Part shown: piece after piece, positions 55,119 to 64,000 of the stretch
How positions within the stretch are numbered: position 1 is the first letter of the stretch
Layout of the letters: each line of letters starts with the position of its first letter
DNA from: Xanthostigma xanthostigma
Taxonomy: Eukaryota; Arthropoda; Insecta; Raphidioptera; Raphidiidae
Direction of reading: 5' to 3'
NCBI GenBank assembly: GCA_963575645.1
Contig: OY754466.1
Location: 44,548,001-44,612,000 of the forward strand
DNA length: 64,000 bases
Notes under the pieces: model-generated
The model's input: only the letters and a program-made list of their open reading frames with translations
What the model was told of the DNA's origin: nothing
Databases searched by the model: none
Translations under genes and position numbers: made by a program

Positions 55119-55367
55119 GATTTGTGGTGATCCTGAAGGTTCGTGTCTGGTCGGCCTTCTTCGGACCGGTCTGGTGTCGGTCAATGGTGCCTGTCGTTTC
55201 CGCAGCAACTGCTGCTGGTGCTTTGGGTTCTGTCTGACGGTCCGACGATTCAACTTCTGCCTGTTCGCGTCCTGGTAATTATTTCTACTCCTGCCCATCA
55301 GGCATGGCAGACACGCTATCACACCATCACATACGAACGCCACTATTACAGTCATTCGAAACGTCAC

Positions 55368-57025
55368 TCTGTTTATTTTTTATTGTGACGTCGACACCGA
55401 TGTTCACCTGTTTTCATTTCTTTTGTTTTCTAGCGCCAACTGTCGCGTTTCATTGTGTCTGTTCATTGCGAAATTTTTTGATAAAAATAAACTAAATCAA
55501 CCGTTTATTTTTCACTTCAAAACCATTGTCACTTTTGTTGTTATTCTAAGCTTTACACAAACTAATTTTGGAATGTCTACATTAATATTAATATATGTTT
55601 ATTCACTTTTTAAACTATTGATTTTATAAACATTAGTTCAAAAAATAAAAACATTTTTTTTTCAGTTAAAATATTTTATTTTCAGGAATGTTTATTTCAT
55701 TCTTAATCTAAAATAAAATGAATTAGAAAATTATTATATTTTTGTTACGTAATTATTCCCAGTTTATGCAAAAATTTATAATTTATTTAAATTAAAGCAG
55801 TCTTCATATTAAACGCACTACATTATTTATTTTATAGTTATCAAAAAATAATTAAATTAGTTAACTAACGGATATTTTTCCTGCAACCAATCTGACGGTT
55901 GCAGGAAAAATAGAAATTCTCTCTAGTGTATTTAGCATATCGGTTCAACAAGCATAATAATAATATTATGACGTTTGAAACGGGGGCGTTGCCAATTACC
56001 CACACGTCAAAGCTCACTAGATGTAAGAAATTGTCTTACATTTATACTCAAAACCACAGTTCTTTTTAGTGACGTCAGATTTAAAGTTCGTTAAAATATG
56101 TTTCTTGGAACACTTTGTCAAATTTTAAACTTCTCGTCGCCCTAAATAGTATTTATTAAAACCGTTTATGCGACTTCATTATCTATAAACATAATTGAAC
56201 AACTGAACAACTATATCCTTTACAAATCATTAATTAATAATTATATCTTTATTAGTGTGCTTACATAACTTATTTGATTACATTATAATGTGAAAGAACG
56301 TGTAATAAATTAGGAATCTTTAATCTAGGTTGTAATGCAATATTTTATGTGCGAGTTGTGACATTATAGAAAAACGAAACTCAGCGAGTTTTGTCACACG
56401 AGTCATCTATATACAGAATGTCCAAAAAGTCTGAAAACGGCCAAAAATCTCACAAAATTTTGAAATTTAAATGTAAATCCCTATATTTTTTGTTGCAATA
56501 GACCTAAGTTTTTAACCTACGATCTCATGTAGGATTATCGAAATATCTTTGTGATTAAAATTTCGCCTGGATTAACCGGATGTCCGGACTAGCTGAGTCC
56601 GGATTAGCGTGACTCTTCTCCATTTCACGGTATACCGCTCCTACCATTTTTAATTATAGTTTACATTTTAACCATTATTTTTACTTTTGTTAATTTGATC
56701 ACAGAAATTAATTAATTACGTGTCCAAACTTAGGTTCCCAATGCTTCGTGTTAAAAGGCGTATATCACACAATTACTTAAGTTCACATTTTCTTATAGTC
56801 ATGTAACATTTTTAACCTCTGACATCTAATAAATAGTGTAAGTGGAGGATCGATAAAAAAAATAGAATATGGTTGTTGAAAGGCCTTTGTGTGAAATCAT
56901 CTTGATACTTATCTGTTATCTACTTAACTTTTACCTACGGATGCACCCACGTCAATGTTAGGCTTAAGGGTGTTGGGAGATATAATCATAGACAAAAGCA
57001 TGTCTCTGTCGCTTCTACTATACTA
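55368..57025. other. Upstream of block A; A+T-rich, one strong hairpin
   Basis: No gene recognised. A perfect 14-bp stem, TTTTTCCTGCAACC/GGTTGCAGGAAAAA, lies at 55875-55910. A stretch ACAGAATGTCCAAAAAGTC (56413) looks like the end of a decayed transposon. Confidence 0.45.
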
Positions 57026-57107
57026 GCGGTCCCGCCCGGTTTCACCCGGGTGCAAAAGAACGAATGGGAAGAGGGACATGAGTTCGCACATCCATCTTAG
57101 TTTACCG
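57026..57107 (-). mobile_element. Helitron 3'-end fragment (family A)
   Basis: TTTGCACCCGGGTGAAACCG, GGCGGGACCG and CTAG|T on the minus strand; homology to 25307-26037 stops after TTTACCGAG. Confidence 0.75.
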
Positions 57108-57547
57108 AGCCCTGCTAAATTCGGGAGAAATAATAAATTACTTCATGTTGACGCGTAGAGTGCTAATAATGAGTCAAAACTGTACGATAATGTATTACTG
57201 CATAGTTTCTGGACCAATAGGAACGCGGTAGCGATTTGTATATATGAAAACAGCATCGCAATTCAGCGAAAGTCAGGGCCATCTTGTGTGCATCGAGGGC
57301 GGTGGGTACGTCAATCAATGAAGTGATTTATTATTTTCCCTCTTTTATCAGGGCCCCGATTACATATTACTCGTGCTAGTTGAATAAAGTATTATGTGCG
57401 ACCATTGATCGAAGGTGAATATTCCACTCGCGTGTTACGCACTCGTTACGCTCGTGCGACAAATTTCACGCTCAAGGAATCTTCTTCTTCTCTCACTAGT
57501 CGCACAATATACTATTATCGCCAAATAAATCTTTGCTTCATCATATT

Positions 57548-57622
57548 TGTCTCCGCTGCGGGTTGCGAACCGTGTACCTTTCAAGTGTAAGTCTATGGGT
57601 CCTGATCACCCGGCTATACGCT
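57548..57622 (-). repeat. tRNA-like stretch, SINE-head candidate
   Basis: Minus strand ATAGCCGGGTGATCAGGACC and ACACGGTTCGCAACCCGCAG: box B GGTTCGCAACC is good, and the A-box region is plausible. Confidence 0.45.
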
Positions 57623-58384
57623 CTGTTTGAGAAACTGTTTACAAACAGACATCGTCTAGCTTTAGTTAATGTCTCATGAACGTTTTCTTTGATGAATAAT
57701 TTGATCTGTGCAAATCTTTGCAAAAATTATGCGTATTTTTGTTTATGTCTTCACCAAACGGAAATCAAATATTTTAAATAAATTAAGAAAATAAATTCAC
57801 TTTTATCTATACTCTTCCTGTTTTAATTTTTAAATCATTTATTTATTTACAACAGTTTTTGCAAATTTATAATTTATAACAGTTTTCAAGTTTAAGGCAC
57901 TATTTTATTTTTAAACGTGGGGTTTTCTGTGTAATACTGACTCATCAGTTTAACAGCTTTGAAGTTAACGAACAAAAAACTCTAGAATTTCGTTTTTTAT
58001 AAAGAGAAAATCTTGTGATCTCCCTTTTTAACTAAAAATTTGTACCGTTTTATAAACAACGATGTTCCAACGCTTTCGGACACTTTTTAATGTCTGATAA
58101 AAATGTTAAAAAAGTAAATAATGAGACCTCTATCAGTACTCACTTTCTTGCAGCTTTTTTTAGGGAATTTTGTGTGATATTTGGACAATTTTTTTTTATT
58201 CTTTGTATGTTATGTGCCAGTACACGAAATCAACTCGAGCGATTTTGACGAAATTTTTGTTCAAACTAAAAGATACTTTTTATTCGGCTACGCTTTGATT
58301 CAAATTTCTATTTAAAAAAAACGGTAACGCAATTGAAGGAGCAAATAGTAATATACAGAATGGACTTTTGAAACGTGAACACCC
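57623..58384. other. A+T-rich DNA, nothing recognised
   Basis: No gene, element or RNA gene supported here. Confidence 0.4.
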
Positions 58385-58650
58385 TTTTATTTAAATAAAT
58401 AAAATTATCGGCCAATTTTTCAGACAAATATATATATATATATATATTCAAAAAATCCAGTCTTAATTCTGTCGTAAAATAAGTAGATACTAATTCATTT
58501 TTATATTCTTTAGAGTACATATTCTGAAGAAACTCCAAAGCCGGACCGAAACGTCAATGTATTAATTTTTATATTTTTTGTTAATATATTTGTCTGAAAA
58601 ATTGGTCAATAATTTTATTTATTGAAGAGTTCTAATCCGACGTTAATGAA
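58385..58650 (+). ncRNA. Hammerhead-like core in an ATTGGTC-tail element
   Basis: Inverted tails (AAAATTATCGGCCAATTTTT at 58399 and AAAAATTGGTCAATAATTTT at 58596) enclose a (TA)n tract and the core 58524-58555: CTGAAGA-A-CTCC-aaagccg-GGAC-C-GAAACGTC. ATATT before and AATGT after can form a 5-bp helix I. Confidence 0.5.
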
Positions 58651-59245
58651 ACATTTGAACCCTTATATTTAGTAGAAGGGTTCTCAAAAAAAAAAGTTTC
58701 GAACAAAAGCTGCAGGAAATCAAGGGGAAAGAACATTGGTGTAAGTAGTTTTTTTTTTTAATTTTTTAATTTTTAATTTTTTTTAATCTAAGATATAAAG
58801 GTCACCACTTTTTTCAATAAGAACCCATATTTTTATCTCGGGTTATTGTTCCCAGGGTATAACAATATCTTTAATACCAAACATTTTTTGATTTGATGCA
58901 ATCCTGAACCGTTGTTTGGTTCTCACTTCTCAGTTCATCCCACGTTTCCTGTTTCCGCCTCGCATAGGCTGAGCTGCCGCATTTCGTTTGTTTCTATGCG
59001 CATGCGCGTATGTTCAGTATCCTCAAAAACTCAGACAATCTAAGGGGTTTTCCCGACTCACGCAATCCACCAAAATAGGACACACGGAATGAATTAAGAA
59101 CCAAAAAAATGTTTGGTACAAAACTTATTTTTTCTGATCCAAAGAACAATATTCCGAAATTAAAAATATGGGTTCCTATTTAAAAAAGTCAAGGTGACCT
59201 TGACATTTCGGAAGTGTCTCAAAATAAAATACTACAGCAATGATC

Positions 59246-59590
59246 AAGGACGTAGGCAGGGGGGGTGTTTAAGGGGTTCAAACCCCTCCCGAAATGCCTT
59301 AATCAATCCGCCGTTTTATACATAGGTATACTTACTGAAATATTTTCGACTCTTTTTTCGATCTGTCATGCGATAATTGGATTCCACGTTCTTTGGAACG
59401 AGTAAAATCGAAATGTAATGCAATGTTAATAAATTAATTTAATCATTAAACTCTTTCGTCGAAATTTTTGTTTTTATGTATTAGTATTATAATATACATA
59501 ATATGTGTGCTTATTTTAAAATAAGTTGTTACTTATTGTCTCTGGCCCAGAGCTCGACTCCCCGCGAAGTGAATTCCTGGCTACGGCCTT
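59246..59590 (+). mobile_element. Short TIR element, family AAGG-CGTAG-CAGG, copy 2
   Basis: Ends AAGGACGTAGGCAGG and, inverted, AAGGCCGTAGCCAGG; 345 bp, co-linear with 3589-3932. No clear target duplication. Confidence 0.75.
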
Positions 59591-61272
59591 GGAAATGTTT
59601 TCCCCCTTGATTCCCCGCAACCTTTCTCCGAAACTTTTTCCGAAAAACCTTCCTCTATGAAATAAAACCGTCTTCGGGTTTATAAAAACCACCTCGTATA
59701 TCTATTTCACCGATTTAAATCACTATTTTAAAACAAAAATTTGAAGAACTTATTACACTATTAGGTACACGGACAGCCACTTGATGTTTTAGTCACACTG
59801 AATTTTTCGAGTGATAGTTTTGTATACGATTTGGCATATCCCGTATCTTACTTTCACTGTTGTATATGCACAATTACTTATTCTCACCACATTGGAATTT
59901 TAGAGTTCACAATGAAAAATTTTTAGTTAACACTATTAATTAAATTTGAAAAAAAATTTGGAGGATTACAGAAACTCCACTAAGATGTTACCACGCGAGT
60001 GTATTTATCTCCTGTGATCGCTCGAAAGTAAAAAATCGGATCGATAAATGCTGGGGCTCCTGATTAGCGCGCTTCTGGACGTGTTTTTGACTACGAGTGA
60101 CACATTGTAACATTTCAGCAGGTTGTCTGAATCGTTCCTTTGAGATTGTATACACTAATAAACTAATACACATTAATAACACTAGCTATAACCTACTGGG
60201 AAATTGAGAATTATATGGATACACTTAGATACAGGCGATCCGAAAACACTTTCTCAAAACGCACACGATTTGGAACCACGAACGTGTCTCGTTTAATTTA
60301 AATCCACGTGTATATGATATAGAACCCTTTTTAATTTGATAAGAATTGAACAGAAAAAAATAATAAAAATAATAATTGCCGAGCGTCTATAATTTGCGAT
60401 TAAAAAAATAAAAATATAAAAATGACCGAAAAGCCTCGTAACGAAAATACAAAAATATCTGACAAACTAAAAATTCTGGTCTCATAGTAAACAAAGTGAA
60501 TAAAAACCGATCCAACCAAAATTGAGATCTGTAGAGCCCGGACGTACGTACATACGTACAGACCAACCGACGACTGCTGTTCGTGATTTTAAATTACAAT
60601 TTTAGCAGTAATTATGAACTCGTATCGATCTAAAAATGGTTCTGTTTTATAGGAAAAAATCTCCTCTCTTCAAAAAGCTACAATTTGAATGTATTTCGTG
60701 TGAAATTAACTTAGATATAACTTTCGCATGAACGAAAGTCAGCTCTGGCGCGCAAAGCGAAAATAGAGCACATACCGCTAGGGAAACGGTATGTGCAATT
60801 TGAAGAATCAAATAGAGGCAATTAAAATTTTAAATTTTGTTATGCACTTGGAACACCTATATATAAACGACAAAAAAGAGAAATTTGCGTCACCTATTTT
60901 TGTATTCTGTGAGATGAACGGTTCTGCAGTTCTAATCCTTTCCCTTATTATTATAAAGCGAGAGACGGGATTTCAATAATGGGAGCTTGTATTTGTTCGG
61001 ACCTGCTTTATAGAAATGGCAGTGTGATATTTATACTTACATATATATTATATACATTATTATTATACGTAATTTATTTTTAGGACTAGAATAGAGAAAG
61101 AAGAAGCCTATCTTCTTGGCCTACAAAAACTCGAGAAAATTGCGAGATTGTGTCGTTGAGATTTTATTTTTGGTTTATATGCGTAAGGCATAGGCGTAGA
61201 ATAAAGAAATTTTTCTAAAATTAAAATAGAACTATAGAAAGCACAGTTAAATTTCTAAGAGGAGTTAAAGAG
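59591..61272. other. Upstream DNA, possible distal block A promoter region
   Basis: No gene. Perfect 10-bp hairpin GCACATACCG/CGGTATGTGC at 60768-60796. A C+G-rich stretch (CGGACGTACGTACATACGTA, then ACCGACGACTG) at about 60538-60585 is the only promoter-like composition seen here. Confidence 0.4.
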
Positions 61273-61601
61273 TTATAATACGCGCCACGAAACTAAAATG
61301 CTCGGAAGTTAGATGCGAATGCGGGCTTGCGCTTGTACAGTCTGTTGAAAAACTACAAACTCGCAACTCAACAAAACTAATATAAGAATAACAACTTGAC
61401 AATACCGTACTCAACTGTACTTTAAAGCAGGAAACCGACAAGTGACAAAGGCAATGAGCGATCACGGCCAATCACCGACGAGCGCACGTTCTGCGCAGGT
61501 AGCTCTGAGGTGGTGGGAGTCACAACGGCTCTAAAATGTGCCTTTGCGACGCTGTTTGTGACTAACTTCAGAACCTTTTAGATCCGTGGCGCGTATTATA
61601 A
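61273..61601. mobile_element. TIR element with perfect 17-bp ends
   Basis: TTATAATACGCGCCACG and its exact inverse bound 329 bp of G+C-richer noncoding sequence. The outermost bases are palindromic, so the target duplication is uncertain. Confidence 0.82.
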
Positions 61602-62085
61602 CCGATATTTTCAAGAGATGAGTGAACAAAATATGGTTTTCATTATTCAGTTCTTACTTCAATAAAATAGTAAAACCCACGGGGAAAACGCATTTAAATT
61701 TTTTTTTTCTCAATGTTATTGTTGTTAATCACTTTTGCGGTCGAAAGAATCGGATCACTCTCTGTTATCGCCCTAAATTACTAGCGCATTCACTAATGAC
61801 TTGAAAAACTCTGTCAATTGAAGACTATACCTGTCCAATTGATATAATAAAACAAAGGCTTGGATGTTTCTTACTAAAATAAATATATTTGACAAAAAGA
61901 ATTTTTAAAATTGATTCATTTTTAGAGAATGCCACAGACAGAAAATACCCACGCGGAATCATAATATGGAAAACAATTATTTTTTCCATTCTTTCATTTT
62001 CTTGCAAATGTTATTAGTCAAAAAAATTCACATGAAGTTATTAAGATTTATGTTTAGATTATTCCATGATATTTTCATATTAATA

Positions 62086-62394
62086 CTAGCGGTTAGTCCC
62101 GGTTCCACCCGGGTGCGATAGATATAAATCTGCAAAATGTATTTCGTTTGCGGCCGGGCGTCTGAACTAATAGCTTTGAACAAATTCTAGCAGATTTGCT
62201 TCTGAACTAATGGCTTTGAGAGAATTCTATCAGATGTTGCTACTTGATACTAAAACAGTTTTTCTTTGTTTCCTTCTATTCTATTCTGAATGCAATAGCT
62301 TTGAGTATATTCTGAGATGTCGCTACATGTTACTAAAACAATTTTTTTGACAAAACACCTTAATTTTGTACAAAATATTAAATAAAAATACATA
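62086..62394 (-). mobile_element. Helitron family B, 5'-truncated
   Basis: Minus orientation, 3' end CACCCGGGTGGAACCGGGAC and CTAG|T (62086-62089). Shares GTCTGAACTAATAGCTTTGA with 11735-12129. It stops at about 62394, before the TCTATATAT end. Confidence 0.75.
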
Positions 62395-64000
62395 GATTTG
62401 AAAGCAATTGGTGTATTTTAAACTATATTTTTTCCACTCCACAATCTTCTACTGCCACTGATAAAAAATCCCAACAGCCCCACTTAAAATGATTTATTAT
62501 TTTCTTATGAATACTTGACATTTAGAAAAGCTACGCCTCTGTTATAAAACTTACACGAGACTATATAAATTGAGGTATGTTCATTTTGAAACAGCTTTGG
62601 ACCGACCGACCATGTGCGGTCGCCCAAATTCTTACACAATACGAAAATTACATCATCATTCGTCATAGAACCATTCCTAGATTTTAATGATCCGCATATC
62701 ATTAATGTTACATTAAAAAAGACAAGAAGTATGTTAACTACATGATTTACGTCAGTGGTCCAAAAGATATTTCATTGAAATCCATTATCGACGACTATAT
62801 TATACTAACCGGAAATCTGTTCAATATATTATTATTCTTCTGGTAGCTACCAGAAGACATTTCTGCCGCAATGAACGCGATCTATCAACTACCCCTTTCC
62901 CTGAAGATCTGTGTTGTCTATTGTCTATCTACTCAATGTGCGCTGAGTGAAGGCAACAAAGTGTATCGAAAATATATCTGCGTCTCTTTCTGCGATGTAA
63001 TTCTCTGATTTCTCCGATGATAGGATTGGTTAATGTACTTGCATTCAATATGATTGTATCTCTGTTTCAAAAACTTTGTTCGTTTCTATAACGTTATCAT
63101 GGGCATACCCAGCTTTTGTCCCAGGAGGGGGCTAATTATAAATTTTTTAAGCTGGGTCCTCCGTGCTTGTTTTGCCTACCTGCAGGATACGCCAGTGCTT
63201 ACGGCTTAAAAAAAGACAGAAGTATATGATTGCACCCTAATGGTTCGATTGCGATTTTATTCCTATGGTCAGTTATAGAATAAAAGTATATGGCTGTGCT
63301 TTACTATGAGAGTTTCCCTTGCCCAGTGGAACTCCTTGAAAAATGGAAATGTGTTTATTTTATTTTCGATTATAATATGTATGTTTAATATGTATAATAT
63401 AGAAAAGCCTATAATAAAGTACAGAATTTGAAATGTGAGACGGACGACTATTAGAGTCAGAATATCTTGTCTACACGTTTGTTGTATATTTATTAGTGAG
63501 TAAGACATCAATTAGATTTAGCAAATGTGTTGACAAGTTATGTCGCATTTATATTGCCATAAAATTATAATGTTATCGTATTTCAAATAAAATATGTGCT
63601 TTTAAATTCTAATACTCTAATTATAACGTCGGCTGTTTCGAAAAATTCGCAAAAAAATTAAAGCTCGTTGATTATATGTTTCTTTAGAGATTATAAAAAT
63701 ATTATTTCTAAATCAAAGATTATAGTCGGAACATCAATTAATGCGATGTGTACAACCGTTTAATATGCTAATGATCTTAGTTGTCGACCGTTCAAAATTC
63801 AAATACAATCTCTCTTCATTGTGTATAGTTCCGCATTTTAATACGTGCTCTATTTTTTCGGAATCTAGAAAGGATCTGTATTTCAACAACTTTCTTTTAA
63901 AAAAATCTCTGAAATCTATATTATTTTTCCATTTTTTTAAAATTTATGTTGTTTCTGTATATATTTTTGTTTAGAAGTTATAGACAGAGAGCTACTGAAC
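62395..64000. other. A+T-rich flank
   Basis: No gene recognised. 63101-63203 has short inverted ends (GGGCATACCCAGC / GCAGGATACGCCA), perhaps a tiny TIR element. Confidence 0.4.

Noticed and set aside
55119-55367. An 83-residue N-terminal extension of ShakB block A
   Set aside because: Innexin N-termini are short and tightly constrained, and the peptide is low in complexity (R, Q, P). Kept only as a remote possibility.
1-64000. Virus-like or LTR elements, Polintons, or toxin genes
   Set aside because: No integrase, capsid, envelope or polymerase signature and no long direct terminal repeats were seen.

Overview
This is a window of A+T-rich, repeat-dense insect nuclear DNA. It holds one recognisable host gene, the innexin shaking-B (shakB), which runs on the minus strand across most of the window. 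The assignment rests on the translated exons. The two constant 3' exons (6051-6270 and 4804-5342) give an innexin carboxy-terminal half very close to Drosophila ShakB. Nine exons can be placed with good splice sites and matching phases. The insect order cannot be fixed from the sequence; large introns full of young foldback elements and Helitrons fit a large-genome pterygote insect.

In gene order (high to low coordinates) there are four alternative amino-terminal blocks. Block A has three exons (55083-55118, 47821-47954, 45074-45263). Block B is one exon (32674-33027). Block C is one exon (21583-21933). Block D has two exons (14383-14575, 12173-12336). Each block encodes the cytoplasmic N-terminus, TM1, the first extracellular loop with two cysteines and the start of TM2. 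Each ends in phase 0 at a CAG/gt donor, so each can join the exon that starts at 6270. The predicted proteins are 372 (A), 370 (B), 369 (C) and 371 (D) residues. B is closest to the Drosophila 'lethal' isoform. A related G+C-rich block lies upstream of C (about 22.2 kb) and upstream of B (about 36.0 kb). This suggests that exon and promoter were duplicated together.

The introns and flanks are a museum of mobile DNA, much of it nested. There are Helitrons with canonical A|TC...CTAG|T borders (25307-26037, 30138-30716, 31717-31943, 51530-53678). One Helitron-like element carries an array of very stable triloop hairpins (15495-16578). A hAT-type element with an 8-bp target duplication encloses two other elements (31594-32544). 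There is a three-level nest at 51.5-53.7 kb, a tRNA-derived SINE with a 15-bp target duplication (38057-38429), LINE 3' ends, and many foldback MITEs. Two MITEs sit in tandem sharing 6-bp TTATAC duplications (40754-41212). Two tRNA-Lys-like sequences lie inside Helitrons, and a tRNA-like sequence lies in each arm of a near-perfect inverted repeat (46757-47637).

The most unexpected signal is a hammerhead-ribozyme-like core (CTGARGA, a helix-II stem, then GAAACG) in about a dozen places and several unrelated-looking foldback families. No virus-like element, LTR element, CRISPR or protein gene other than shakB could be supported.
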